A stretch of 64,000 nt of DNA from Rhodococcus sp. NBC_00297 (GCF_036173065.1 NZ_CP108041.1:2917001-2981000); one strand, 5' to 3'. Counted from the first letter of the stretch, positions 18,647 to 28,296 are shown. A program made the numbers and translations. The notes: generated by a model from the letters alone, not told the origin.

Positions 18647-20287
18647 TCATCTGCGGCGCGGGAGTGCGCGCAGGATCGCCTCCAGCACCTGGCGCTGACC
18701 ACGGCCGGACGTGACGGTGGTTCCGCGCGGCACCGACACGGTCCGGTAGGAACCCGAGACCGGCTGCGCTGCCTGATGTTCGACTCCTCGCAGACGTCGG
18801 GGCAGGCGCGGTCCGTTCCGTGCGGCGAGCAGACCGTCCGTGCCCGGTACCGCCGTCAGCGTGTCGTCTCCCCGGCGGAGGGCCGCGGCCGTCCGTCGGG
18901 TCCTGGTGCGCGGAACCCGCACGAGGAGAACGTCGGTCCCCGCGAACTCACCGGCCGCAGCGTCGATCGCCTCGGCTCGTGCCCGGCGTCCGGCGCGCCC
19001 GCGGATGCCGGTACCGAGACCGTGGCCGGGGGCGTCGAGCAGCACCACCCGCGGGCCGTGATCGGCCAGTGTCCGTGCCAGACCGGTGGCGTACCGCGCA
19101 TGGGAGCCGCGGGGCAGCGCGAGAACGACCGTCGGGGCCGAGGTGTCGGTCCCCTCGTGGATCTCGGCGTGCACCGAACCCGTCGACGTGCGGATCTGGC
19201 GGTGCTCGCACGAGGTGACCGCGCGATCGAGCTCGGCGCTGAAGGGCTTCATGTCCGGGTCCACGTCGCCCCACGTCCGCACGCGGCGTGTGGCGCCGTC
19301 CAGGGCCGCCTCGCACACGTGATGACGGACCGGCGCGTGGCGGGTCGACAGGATGGGGCGCCCGTTGAGCAACACCATGACGGCCGCGGCCTCGGCGGAC
19401 GACATCGTCGGGGTCCACCCGGTGGCGCGTTCGAAGGCCGTCGAGTCGACGGCCGCCTCGCCCGAGGAGATCCAGTGGCTGGAGAACGGCAGGATGCGGA
19501 GCGCGTACGCGAGATCGACCACGGTGCGCAGGACTCGACGCGGGATCGGCAGCACCAACTGGCCCTGCATCGCACCGAGTTCGCGCACCCCGAGCCAGTC
19601 GCGCGGACCCAGGTTGAAGGGGCCGTTCACGGGTGTCCGGACGGCCCGGTGGAAGGCGTCGGCCAGGTCGTCCTCGTGCAGGAACTGGTAGCGGGACTGC
19701 GCCGGATCGGGGAAGGCCACCACGGACTGCGTGAGGGTGTCGATGCCGTCGTTCGAGAAGTGGGTGCCCACGATGTAGGTGGGGCGCAGCATCGAGATGG
19801 TCATGCCGCCCTCGTGCCGGCGCAGCCACCACTCGACGAAGTGTTCGACCTCTGCCTTGTCGAAGAAGTAGTAGCGCAACGGATCCGACGTCGGGAACTC
19901 CTCCTCGGTGACGGGTACCGGGAGGTCCTCGCGTCCGTACGCGCTGACACTCGAGGCAATGACCATCGACCGCACACCGGCCCGGTGCGCGCACTCGACG
20001 GCGTTGCGCGAGCCCTCCAGATTGGTCTCGTGGATCGCGGCCTTGTCGCGCTGCTCCTCCACGACGAAGGCCAGGTGGATTACCACGTCACAGCCGGCGA
20101 AGGCCGTCTCGAGTTCGGGGGAGCGGATGTCCATCGCGATCGAGCGGAGTTTCGGGTGCCGCACGCGCGGTGCCCGGCGACCCAGCCCGATGACCCGGTC
20201 GATCTCCGGATCGTCCAGCAGCACAGGGAGAATGACGGCACCGAAATCGCTCGTCGCACCGGTGACGGCGACGGTAAGGCCGCTCAC
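18647..20287 (-). CDS. NAD-dependent epimerase with C-terminal hydrolase-like extension
   Basis: 546 residues. Residues 1-330 are an extended SDR: VTGATSDFG nucleotide loop, VIHLAFV, SSVSAYG and a YYFFDKAEVE segment carrying the YxxxK-like pair (Y-F-F-D-K, spacing altered). Residues 350-546 look like a degenerate alpha/beta-hydrolase: VVLALPRGSHARYATGLART and VVLLDAPGHGLG, without a visible GxSxG nucleophile. GTG 20287 overlaps the upstream transporter stop (GTGA). Last gene of the transporter operon. Confidence 0.75.
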   Translation of the reverse strand: MSGLTVAVTGATSDFGAVILPVLLDDPEIDRVIGLGRRAPRVRHPKLRSIAMDIRSPELETAFAGCDVVIHLAFVVEEQRDKAAIHETNLEGSRNAVECAHRAGVRSMVIASSVSAYGREDLPVPVTEEEFPTSDPLRYYFFDKAEVEHFVEWWLRRHEGGMTISMLRPTYIVGTHFSNDGIDTLTQSVVAFPDPAQSRYQFLHEDDLADAFHRAVRTPVNGPFNLGPRDWLGVRELGAMQGQLVLPIPRRVLRTVVDLAYALRILPFSSHWISSGEAAVDSTAFERATGWTPTMSSAEAAAVMVLLNGRPILSTRHAPVRHHVCEAALDGATRRVRTWGDVDPDMKPFSAELDRAVTSCEHRQIRTSTGSVHAEIHEGTDTSAPTVVLALPRGSHARYATGLARTLADHGPRVVLLDAPGHGLGTGIRGRAGRRARAEAIDAAAGEFAGTDVLLVRVPRTRTRRTAAALRRGDDTLTAVPGTDGLLAARNGPRLPRRLRGVEHQAAQPVSGSYRTVSVPRGTTVTSGRGQRQVLEAILRALPRRR

Positions 20288-21918
20288 CGTTCGTCCGAGC
20301 TGAACTGTCGGGTGGTGTCCTGTGGGTCCGTCATGACGACTCCTGTGGTGCGGTGGTGGCGGGGAAGCAGGACCGCGACGACGACGGCGCAGGCGAAGAC
20401 GGCCGCGGCGGCGAGGTAGGACGCCACCTCGGACCCGGCCATCGCGGCTTCCTTCATGGACAGGACGAGGTTGTCGCGCACCGCGGAGAACATCTCGGGG
20501 AGCGGGTACTGCTGGATCTGCTGCACGCTGAGGAAGCTGCCGTTCACGTACTCCCGGTCGCGGTCCGAGAGGATCTCCGACGGAATGGTCGCGACGAGTG
20601 GGCCGACGGTGGTGTTGTAGTACGACGCGGTCACGGATCCGAGCACCGCGACACCGAGAGTGCCGCCGAGTTCCCGCGTCGTGTCGTTCACGGCCGAGCC
20701 GGCGCCGGCCTCGTCGATGGGCACGGAGGACATGATGGACTCGGTCGCGGGACCCTGAATCACGGCGATGCCGACTGCGAGCACGATCATCGTGGGCAGC
20801 AACAGCCCGACGTACGAGCTGTCGATGCCGACCTGACCCGCCATGATCATGCCGATGCCCACCAACAGCAGGCCCGCGACGATCACCGGCATGGTGCCGA
20901 TCCGCTGTGCCAGCGAGGTCGCGGTCGGTGCGCTCACCGCGAGGGCCACCGCGAACGGCAGTGTGGCGACACCGAACTCGAGCGGCGAGTAGCCGCGGAC
21001 GCCCTGGAAGTACTGGGTGATGAGGAAGACGTACCCGAAGAGCGAGAAGTAGGCGACCGAGATCGCGAGCGCCGGCATCGCGAAGGGTCGCAACCGGAAC
21101 AGGCGCACGTCGAGGATCGGGCTGGACACGCGCGACTGGCGTACGACGAAGGCGGACAACAGAACCAGGGACACCGCGATCCCGCCGAGCGTGGGCACGG
21201 TCACCCAACCGTGACCCGGCGCTTCGATGAGTGCGTACACCAGGAGCGAGACCCCCGAGAAGGACAGGGCGACACCCGGCAGATCGAGCGGACCGGTGGC
21301 CGCAGCGCGTGATTCGGGCACCACGGCGACGATGCCGATCACCGCGACGACGGCGACCGGCACGTTCAGCCAGAACACGGAGTGCCAGGTGAAGTGTTCG
21401 ATGAGCCACCCGCCCGAGACCGGTCCGATCGCGATGGCGACACCGGCGATCGAGGCCCACACCCCGATGGCCACGGCGCGGTCCGCGGGAGTACGGAACA
21501 GGTCGATGATCACCGCCAGAGTCGCGGGCAGCGCGGCGGCGGCGAAGACCCCCATCAGTGCGCGCGAGGCGATCAGTTGCGGCAGGTCGTCGGCCACCGC
21601 GCCCACCACCGACATCGCGGCGAGACCCACGACGCCGATCAGCAGCATGCGGCGCCGCCCGATGCGGTCGGTGATGTTGCCGAACGCCAGCAGCAGACCG
21701 CAGAACGTGAGGATGTACGCGTCGACGATCCACTGCAGCCCCGTGAAGCCGGCGCGGAGGTCGGTGGAGATGTCGGGCAGAGCGACGTTGACGACGGTGT
21801 TGTCGAGCACGACCAGCAGCTCGACGAGACAGATGACGAGGAAGGCGATCATCCGCCGCGGTGACGAGAGGAGGTGGGACGACGACCGCGGCGGCGGCGC
21901 GGCGTGCCGGCCGGTCAT
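20284..21918 (-). CDS. DHA2-family (14-TM) multidrug efflux transporter, second copy
   Basis: 544-residue MFS exporter of the EmrB/QacA group: motif D LDNTVVNVALPDI in TM1, motif A GNITDRIGRRRML between TM2 and TM3, motif C SIAGVAIAIGPVSGGWLIE in TM5 and a long TM13-14 loop. It is a paralogue of the gene immediately upstream. Its ATG overlaps that gene's stop (ATGA) and its own stop overlaps the epimerase start. Probably exports drugs or a lipidic metabolite by proton antiport. Confidence 0.92.
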   Translation of the reverse strand: MTGRHAAPPPRSSSHLLSSPRRMIAFLVICLVELLVVLDNTVVNVALPDISTDLRAGFTGLQWIVDAYILTFCGLLLAFGNITDRIGRRRMLLIGVVGLAAMSVVGAVADDLPQLIASRALMGVFAAAALPATLAVIIDLFRTPADRAVAIGVWASIAGVAIAIGPVSGGWLIEHFTWHSVFWLNVPVAVVAVIGIVAVVPESRAAATGPLDLPGVALSFSGVSLLVYALIEAPGHGWVTVPTLGGIAVSLVLLSAFVVRQSRVSSPILDVRLFRLRPFAMPALAISVAYFSLFGYVFLITQYFQGVRGYSPLEFGVATLPFAVALAVSAPTATSLAQRIGTMPVIVAGLLLVGIGMIMAGQVGIDSSYVGLLLPTMIVLAVGIAVIQGPATESIMSSVPIDEAGAGSAVNDTTRELGGTLGVAVLGSVTASYYNTTVGPLVATIPSEILSDRDREYVNGSFLSVQQIQQYPLPEMFSAVRDNLVLSMKEAAMAGSEVASYLAAAAVFACAVVVAVLLPRHHRTTGVVMTDPQDTTRQFSSDER

Positions 21919-23621
21919 GACGGCGAGTCCGGGCCGCTGCCCGGTGCGGAGCCGACGTCCTTCGTTGCGGCGAGACGGTCCACCGCGCGCTCGTCCGAAG
22001 TCTGCGGTGCCAGCATGCCCGTGGTGCGGTACGAGGCGGGGAAGAAGAAGAAGACCAGTGCGGCACAGACGAACACGGCTCCGGCCGCCACGTACGCGGC
22101 GATGGACGATCCGCGCAGAGCGGCTTCCTTCATCTCCAGGATCAACTGTGCGCGTTGCGGTTCGAACATCGCGGGCAGGTCTCGCTTCTGGATCTCGATG
22201 ACACTGAGCACGCTGGACTGCGCGTAGCCCTTCTCGGTCTCGCTCATGATGGCGGTGGGGATCCGTTCGACGAGCGGCCGCACCGTCGACACGTAGTAGG
22301 AGGCGACGATCGACCCGAGCACCGCGACACCGAGAGTGCCGCCGATCTCGCGGGTGGTGTCGTTCACCGCGGCACCGGCTCCGGCCTCGTCGAGGGGGAG
22401 CGAAGACATGATGGATTCCGTCGCGGGGCCCTGGATGATCGCGATGCCCACCGCGAGCAACAGCATCGCGGGCAGGACGAGCGTCAGGTAGGAGCTGTCG
22501 ATCTCGACGCGGCCCGCGACGAGCAGTCCCGCGCCGATGAGGACGAGCCCGGTCACGAGAACCGGCATCGTGCCGATCTTCTGCGCGACGATCGTCGACA
22601 CCGGGGAGCTGACGGCCAGCGCGGCGGCGAAGGGCAGCGTCGCGATGCCGAATGCGAGAGGTGAGTACTCGCGCACTCCCTGGAAGTACTGCGTGATGAG
22701 GAACAGGAAGCCGAAGAGACTGAAGAATCCCACCGCGATCGACACGGCCGGCCACGCGAACGGACGGATGCGGAAGAGCGACACGTCGAGCACGGGGGAC
22801 GAGATGCGTCGCTCCCGCTGGACGAACAGCACGAGGAACACCGCGGCGAGCACGAGACCGCCGATCGTCCGCCACGACGTCCAGCCGAAGTTCGGTGCCT
22901 CGATGACCACGAACACCAGCAGGGTGACGCCGGCGATCGACAGGATCACGCCGGGCACGTCGAGCGGGCCCACCGCCGAGGCCTTCGACTCGGGGACGAT
23001 CAGCACCACCAGCACGACGGCGACGAGGGCGACGGGGACGTTCATCCAGAACACCGAGTGCCAGGAGAAGTGTTCGAGCAGCCAGCCGCCCGACACCGGC
23101 CCGATCGCGACGGCCACGCCGGCGATGGACGACCACACGCCGATGGCGAGGGCACGCTCCTGCGGCTTCGGGAACAGGTTGGTGATGACGGCCAGGGTCG
23201 CGGGCAGGACCATCGCGGCGAAGACGCCCATGACCGAGCGTGAGGTCAGGACGTGGGCGAGGGAGTCGCCGAGCGCACCGATCACCGACGCGGTGCCCAG
23301 GCCCGTGAGGCCGACGACGAGGAACAGCTTGCGCCCGTACCGGTCACCGAGGTTGCCGAACGCCAGGAGCAGGCCGGAGAAGGTGAGGGTGTACGCGTCG
23401 ACGACCCACTGCAGGCCCGAGATGCCCGTCGCCAACTCGATGCCGATGGACGGCAGCGCCACGTTGATGATGGTCATGTCGAGCACGATGAGGAGTTCGG
23501 CGATGCAGATGACGCCGAAGGCCGCGAGTTGGCGACGCCGACCGATCTCGGTGCGGACCCCGAACGTCGAGTGCCCCCTCGACCCGGGCGTGCCCGTGTC
23601 GTCCCTCGAGCTGCTGCCCAT
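21915..23621 (-). CDS. DHA2-family (14-TM) multidrug efflux transporter, first copy
   Basis: 568-residue MFS exporter closely resembling the downstream gene: LDMTIINVALPSI, GNLGDRYGRKLFLV, SIAGVAVAIGPVSGGWLLE and the shared PATESIMSS and NDTTREIGGTLGVAVLGS segments. The C-terminal tail is longer and acidic/serine-rich. ATG 23621 follows GGGGGAT; the frame runs further upstream without similarity. Heads an operon of two pumps and an epimerase. Confidence 0.92.
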   Translation of the reverse strand: MGSSSRDDTGTPGSRGHSTFGVRTEIGRRRQLAAFGVICIAELLIVLDMTIINVALPSIGIELATGISGLQWVVDAYTLTFSGLLLAFGNLGDRYGRKLFLVVGLTGLGTASVIGALGDSLAHVLTSRSVMGVFAAMVLPATLAVITNLFPKPQERALAIGVWSSIAGVAVAIGPVSGGWLLEHFSWHSVFWMNVPVALVAVVLVVLIVPESKASAVGPLDVPGVILSIAGVTLLVFVVIEAPNFGWTSWRTIGGLVLAAVFLVLFVQRERRISSPVLDVSLFRIRPFAWPAVSIAVGFFSLFGFLFLITQYFQGVREYSPLAFGIATLPFAAALAVSSPVSTIVAQKIGTMPVLVTGLVLIGAGLLVAGRVEIDSSYLTLVLPAMLLLAVGIAIIQGPATESIMSSLPLDEAGAGAAVNDTTREIGGTLGVAVLGSIVASYYVSTVRPLVERIPTAIMSETEKGYAQSSVLSVIEIQKRDLPAMFEPQRAQLILEMKEAALRGSSIAAYVAAGAVFVCAALVFFFFPASYRTTGMLAPQTSDERAVDRLAATKDVGSAPGSGPDSPS

Positions 23622-24076
23622 GGCGTGATCCCCCGTATTCCCCCCGGACCCCGCCCGCGGATGCAGCGCGGCGAGTGTCGTGCGCGAGCGCAACGCTAGG
23701 TGTCACGACGGCACTGTCGACGCTAACGGCGGGAGCGCGGGAGAAGTCGGTGTGACGTCACAGAGTTGCGTCAACGAGCCGGTGACGCCGTACGACGCTG
23801 CAGGTGGGAGCGCCCGTCCCGCGCCACGCGGCGTGAGCCCGGGCCACCCGCGCGTGCACCGCCGCCACCAATTTCGGCCTTGTCGGCTCCGTTCCCTCGT
23901 GAATCGGGCGTTCATGGGTCACACTTCTATCCGGAGACTGCGGCCAGGTCGGGGGACGTGTTACTGGGCGGTAAGGTCCGTGGTCGTTGCGACCACTCGG
24001 CTGGGTTAGAGTGACGCGACGCACACAGGTGTCGACGCGTTCGCGTCGTGTGCGACGAGCAGTGGGAGGGATCCAC
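23622..24076. other. Intergenic divergent promoter region, efflux operon / mce operon
   Basis: 455 bases with no credible gene. It must contain promoters for the leftward efflux operon and the rightward mkl-mce operon. A perfect 12-bp palindrome TGTGACGTCACA lies at 23751-23762. On the right, TTGCGA (23987) and TAGAGT (24007) resemble promoter elements but with a 14-base gap, too short to be convincing. Nothing else is recognised. Confidence 0.5.
23751..23762. promoter_or_regulatory. 12-bp palindrome, possible operator
   Basis: TGTGACGTCACA, a perfect inverted repeat 130 bases before the efflux operon start. The half sites resemble CRP/FNR-type TGTGA but lack the normal 6-base centre. Regulator unknown. 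Confidence 0.3.
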
Positions 24077-25300
24077 ATGGGTGTCGAGGTTTCGGTCGAG
24101 GGATTGACCAAGTCGTTCGGTGTGCAGAAGATCTGGCAGGACGTCACGTTGACGCTCCCGAAGGGTGAGGTCAGTGCTCTCCTGGGGCCGTCCGGTACCG
24201 GTAAGTCCGTCTTCCTCAAGTCGCTCATCGGCCTTCTCCGACCGGAGGAGGGTTCGATCATCGTCGACGGCACGGACATCATGGAGTGCTCGTCCAAGGA
24301 GCTCTACGAGATCCGCAAGTTGTTCGGCGTGCTCTTCCAGGACGGCGCCCTCTTCGGCTCCATGAACCTGTACGACAACACCGCCTTCCCGCTTCGTGAG
24401 CACACGAAGAAGAAGGAGGACGAGATCCGCAGCATCGTCATGGAGAAGCTCGAGCTGGTCGGTCTGACCGGTGCCGAGAACAAGCTCCCCGGCGAGATCT
24501 CGGGCGGTATGCGCAAGCGTGCCGGTCTGGCGCGTGCGCTCGTCCTCGACCCCGAGATCATCCTGGTGGACGAGCCCGACTCGGGCCTCGACCCGGTGCG
24601 CACCACCTACATCAGCCAGCTGCTGCTCAACATCAACGCCCAGATCGACGCGACGATGCTGATCGTCACGCACAACATCAATCTCGCGCGCACGGTGCCG
24701 GACAACATCGGCATGCTGTTCCGGAAGAACCTCGTCATGTTCGGTCCGCGCGAGGTGCTGCTCACCTCCGACGAGCCCGCCGTGAAGCAGTTCCTGAACG
24801 GCACGATGATCGGGCCGATCGGCATGAGCGAGGAGAAGGACGAGGCGCAGATGCGCCAGGAGCAGGCCCTCTCCGATGCCGGCCACAACCTCGGCGGTGT
24901 CGAGGACGTGGAGGGCATCATGCCGCAGATGGATCCCACGCCCGGCATGCCGCGTCGTCAGGCCGTGGATCGTCGTCGCGACCGGGTGCGCAGCATCATG
25001 CACACGCTGCCCGAGCACGCACAGCACGCCATCCAGCAGAGCCTCGACGAGGCGGACGGCCAGGACGGCCGTCAGGCGGAGCCGGCGTACGCGGGTGCTC
25101 AGCAGGGCTACCAGGAGTCGTACGGTCAGCAGTCGGGCCACGACCAGCAGCCGGCCTACGGCAACCAGAGCTACGACCAGGGCCAGAGCTACGACCAGGG
25201 TCAGACGTACGACCAGAATCAGGGCTACAGCAACCAGGGGTGGAGTGAGCCCGGCCAGGACCGGAACGACGGTTTTCCTTCCAGTGGCTCGCGGGGCTGA
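24077..25300 (+). CDS. mkl: Mce-system ABC ATPase (Mkl/MceG)
   Basis: 407-residue ATPase that energises Mce lipid importers. Walker A GPSGTGKS (37-44), signature SGGMRKRAGLARAL, Walker B IILVDEPDSGLDPV and the switch TLLIVTHN-like MLIVTHN are those of the MlaF/Mkl group. After the nucleotide domain (1-250) and the Mkl-specific extension comes a tail of about 74 residues (334-407) rich in Gln, Tyr, Gly, Ser and Asp with SYDQGQ repeats. ATG 24077 follows GGGAGGG. First gene of the mce operon; YrbEA follows by 9 nt. Confidence 0.95.
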   Translation: MGVEVSVEGLTKSFGVQKIWQDVTLTLPKGEVSALLGPSGTGKSVFLKSLIGLLRPEEGSIIVDGTDIMECSSKELYEIRKLFGVLFQDGALFGSMNLYDNTAFPLREHTKKKEDEIRSIVMEKLELVGLTGAENKLPGEISGGMRKRAGLARALVLDPEIILVDEPDSGLDPVRTTYISQLLLNINAQIDATMLIVTHNINLARTVPDNIGMLFRKNLVMFGPREVLLTSDEPAVKQFLNGTMIGPIGMSEEKDEAQMRQEQALSDAGHNLGGVEDVEGIMPQMDPTPGMPRRQAVDRRRDRVRSIMHTLPEHAQHAIQQSLDEADGQDGRQAEPAYAGAQQGYQESYGQQSGHDQQPAYGNQSYDQGQSYDQGQTYDQNQGYSNQGWSEPGQDRNDGFPSSGSRG

Positions 25301-25309
25301 CCGAAAACA

Positions 25310-26104
25310 ATGGCTAAAACGAAGAACCCGATTCTCAAGTCGGGCACTGCAGCGCTGGCCCAGGCAGGAAACATCGTCGAACTTCTGGTCGATGTCGCGC
25401 GCAACACCTTCCGGCGCCCCTTCCAATTCCGCGAATTCATCGAACAGGCCTGGTTCATCGCCAGCGTCACCATTCTTCCGACCGCGCTGGTCGCCATTCC
25501 GTTCGGCGCGGTGGTCTCCCTGCAGACCGGGTCGCTGATCAAGCAGCTCGGCGCCGAGTCCTTCACCGGTGCCGCCAGCGTGCTGGCGGTGGTCCAGCAG
25601 GGCAGTCCCATCGTGGTGGCGTTGCTCATCGCGGGTGCGGCGGGATCGGCCGTGACGGCCGACCTCGGTTCACGCACCATCCGCGAGGAGATCGACGCCA
25701 TGCGGGTGCTCGGCATCGATCCGGTGCAGCGCCTGGTCGTTCCCCGCGTGCTCGCGATGATTCTCGTCGCGCTGCTGCTCAACGGCCTGGTGTCCGTCAT
25801 CGGCATCGCCGGCGGTTACTTCTTCAATGTGATCCTGCAGGACGGAACGCCCGGCGCGTACCTGGCGTCGTTCTCCACGTTGGCGCAGCTGCCCGACCTG
25901 TGGGTCGGTGAGCTCAAGGCCGTCGTGTTCGGTCTCATCGCCGGCGTCATCGCGTCCTACAAGGGGCTGCATCCCAATCCCGGTCCGAAGGGCGTGGGTG
26001 AAGCGGTGAACCAGACCGTCGTCATCACGTTCCTGATCCTGTTCTTCGCCAACCTGATCATGACGTTGGTCTACCTGCAGGTCGTCCCTGCGAAGGGAGG
26101 GTGA
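25310..26104 (+). CDS. yrbEA: MlaE/YrbE-type permease, subunit A
   Basis: 264-residue membrane permease of the Mce transporter. It has the MlaE family core: IPFGAVVSLQTGSLI, REEIDAMRVLGIDPVQRLVVPR (the conserved EExDAxxxxG cytoplasmic loop that contacts the ATPase) and four to five hydrophobic spans. ATG 25310 is 9 nt after mkl; the start of yrbEB is 3 nt after its stop. Pairs with YrbEB to form the translocation channel. Confidence 0.95.
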   Translation: MAKTKNPILKSGTAALAQAGNIVELLVDVARNTFRRPFQFREFIEQAWFIASVTILPTALVAIPFGAVVSLQTGSLIKQLGAESFTGAASVLAVVQQGSPIVVALLIAGAAGSAVTADLGSRTIREEIDAMRVLGIDPVQRLVVPRVLAMILVALLLNGLVSVIGIAGGYFFNVILQDGTPGAYLASFSTLAQLPDLWVGELKAVVFGLIAGVIASYKGLHPNPGPKGVGEAVNQTVVITFLILFFANLIMTLVYLQVVPAKGG

Positions 26105-26107
26105 GCG

Positions 26108-26968
26108 ATGACCATCGCTCGTGGTCGTGGAGACCGCACCCTGCTCCGGCTCCGTAGCGCGGCCTCGGCTCCGCTCGGTGTGCTGGACCGTGCCGGTGAA
26201 CAGATGTCGTTCTACGGACGCGCGATCGGGTGGATCCCGAAGACGGCCGTGCACTACAAGAAGGAGACCCTCCGCCTGCTCGCGGAGGTGACGTTCGGTT
26301 CCGGCGCTCTCGCCGTCATCGGCGGCACCATCGGCGTCATCCTGATGATGTCCGGGTTCACCGGTGTCGTCGTCGGTCTGCAGGGCTTCGCGGCGCTCGA
26401 ACAGCTCGGCAGCCAGGTGCTGACGGGCTTCCTGTCGGCGTACGTGAACACCCGTGAGATCGCGCCCATCGTGGCGTCCCTCGCGCTGTCCGCGACCGTC
26501 GGCTGCGGCTTCACCGCCCAGCTCGGCGCCATGCGCATCTCCGAGGAGATCGACGCACTCGAGGTCATGGCCGTTCCGTCCGTGCCGTTCCTGGTGTCGA
26601 CGCGCATGATCGCCGGATTCATCGCCGTCATTCCGCTGTACATCGTCGGCCTGCTGTCCGCCTATCTCGCGTCCCGCTTGGTGAGCACCGTCTTCAACGG
26701 TCAGTCACCGGGCTCGTACGACCATTACTTCACGCTCTTCCTGCCCCCGGAGGACGTGCTCTACTCCTTCGCCAAGGTGCTGGTCTTCGCCTTCGTGCTC
26801 ATCATGATCCACTGCTACTACGGCTACACCGCGTCGGGCGGACCCGCCGGCGTCGGCGTGGCCGTCGGTCGTGCCGTGCGCGCCGCACTGGTCACGGTCG
26901 CGGTGCTGAACTTCTTCCTGAGCCTCGCCATCTGGGGCACCACGACGACGGTGAGGGTCGCCGGATGA
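26108..26968 (+). CDS. yrbEB: MlaE/YrbE-type permease, subunit B
   Basis: 286-residue partner permease. The same loop appears as SEEIDALEVMAVPSVPFLVSTR, with GLQGFAALEQLGSQVL ahead of it and five hydrophobic segments. Residues 1-45 are a cytoplasmic basic extension. Its stop overlaps the mceA start (ATGA). Confidence 0.95.
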   Translation: MTIARGRGDRTLLRLRSAASAPLGVLDRAGEQMSFYGRAIGWIPKTAVHYKKETLRLLAEVTFGSGALAVIGGTIGVILMMSGFTGVVVGLQGFAALEQLGSQVLTGFLSAYVNTREIAPIVASLALSATVGCGFTAQLGAMRISEEIDALEVMAVPSVPFLVSTRMIAGFIAVIPLYIVGLLSAYLASRLVSTVFNGQSPGSYDHYFTLFLPPEDVLYSFAKVLVFAFVLIMIHCYYGYTASGGPAGVGVAVGRAVRAALVTVAVLNFFLSLAIWGTTTTVRVAG

Positions 26969-28296
26969 ACCACGCTCCGTCGGCGACACGTCGTCGCCTC
27001 CTCGGAATCGGATTCCTGCTCGTCGTCGTTCTCTTCGTCGCCTGGAGCATCACGACCTTCAACAAGACGTTCAAGGACGTCGTCATGGTCGACCTGATCA
27101 CCGACACCGTCGGCAACGCGCTGCCCGCCAACGCGGACGTGAAGGCGCGCGGGATGATCGTCGGCGAGGTGCGGTCCGCCACCACCGAGAACGGTGAGGT
27201 CACGTCCGAGCTGGCACTCGATCCCGGTCTCGTGGGCACCATCCCCTCCAACGTCACCGCCCGGTTGCTGCCGAAGACGCTCTTCGGCGAGCGCTACGTC
27301 GCGCTCCAGATCCCCGAGAACTCCGCCGGCGCCAGCCCTCTCGCCGAGGGCGCGGTGATCCGTCAGGACACCAGCGGCAACGCGGTCGAGGTCGGGCAGC
27401 TGCTCGACTCGCTGCTCCCGCTCCTCGACGCCATCCCGCCGCAGGATCTCGCCAACACGCTCGGTGCGCTGTCGCAGGCTCTCGAGGGCAACGGCGAGCG
27501 GCTCGGTCTGACTCTCGACCGGCTCGAGGAGATCTTCTCGGGTCTGAACGACGAGCTGCCGAACATCCAGCAGGATCTCGTCGGCATCGCCGACCTGTCG
27601 GAGACGTACTCGACCGCCGCTCCGGATCTGATCGACGCGCTCGACAACCTGCGCGTCACCGGGAACACGGTGGTGGAGAAGCAGAACGACGTCACCACGC
27701 TCCTGGCGAGCGCCACCGCGTCGTCGGGCTCGCTGGCCGACCTGGTGCAGACCAACGCCGAGTCCATCGTGTCCATCGCGGCGGACTCCCGCGAGGCGCT
27801 CGAACTGCTCGCCGAGTTCTCCCCGTCGTTCGGCTGCACGTTCACCGAGTTCGTCCGTGTCGCCGACGAGGCGAAGAAGATCCTCTCGGTCGACGACGCG
27901 TACCCCGGCGTCCGCGCGTCGATCAACTTCGTCAACCCCAAGGGGCGCTACATCCCCAACCAGGACGAGCCGCGACTGTTCGACACCCGTGGCCCGTCGT
28001 GCTTCGAGAACGTGACCACACCCGGCAAGTTCTTCCCGCAGTACCCGGGCAGCGGCGTCAACGACGGCTCCTACCAGGTGCCGTCGCGCAACCCCGGCCC
28101 CGCGGTCGACCCCGGCGCACTGCCCAACCCGCTGCAGTCGCCCGTCCCGGCGGCCTACGCCGGATCGGACATCGAACGGGACACGCTGGCCGTGGTCTAC
28201 GGCGGAGGCTCCGGCATCTCCCCGGACCAGGTTCCCGCGTGGACCACCCTGGTGGGCGCTCCGGCGCTCCGCGGCACGGAAGTGAGTGTGCGATGA
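26965..28296 (+). CDS. mceA: Mce family protein MceA
   Basis: 443 residues. One N-terminal membrane anchor (about 9-32) and the MCE/MlaD beta-barrel domain (about 38-120: DVKARGMIVGEVRSA, LLPKTLFGERYVALQIP), then the long helical Mce C-terminal domain (130-300) that builds the periplasm-spanning tube, and a proline-rich end. Substrates of this family are lipids, sterols or fatty acids. First of six; overlaps neighbours by four bases at both ends. Confidence 0.93.
   Translation: MNHAPSATRRRLLGIGFLLVVVLFVAWSITTFNKTFKDVVMVDLITDTVGNALPANADVKARGMIVGEVRSATTENGEVTSELALDPGLVGTIPSNVTARLLPKTLFGERYVALQIPENSAGASPLAEGAVIRQDTSGNAVEVGQLLDSLLPLLDAIPPQDLANTLGALSQALEGNGERLGLTLDRLEEIFSGLNDELPNIQQDLVGIADLSETYSTAAPDLIDALDNLRVTGNTVVEKQNDVTTLLASATASSGSLADLVQTNAESIVSIAADSREALELLAEFSPSFGCTFTEFVRVADEAKKILSVDDAYPGVRASINFVNPKGRYIPNQDEPRLFDTRGPSCFENVTTPGKFFPQYPGSGVNDGSYQVPSRNPGPAVDPGALPNPLQSPVPAAYAGSDIERDTLAVVYGGGSGISPDQVPAWTTLVGAPALRGTEVSVR

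Noticed and set aside
18647..22066. A single 1139-residue protein covering epimerase and transporter
   Set aside because: The upstream half is the wrong frame of the second MFS gene; the epimerase starts at GTG 20287, overlapping the MFS stop.
23987..24012. Promoter for mkl made of TTGCGA and TAGAGT
   Set aside because: The 14-base spacer is too short for a sigma-70-type promoter.
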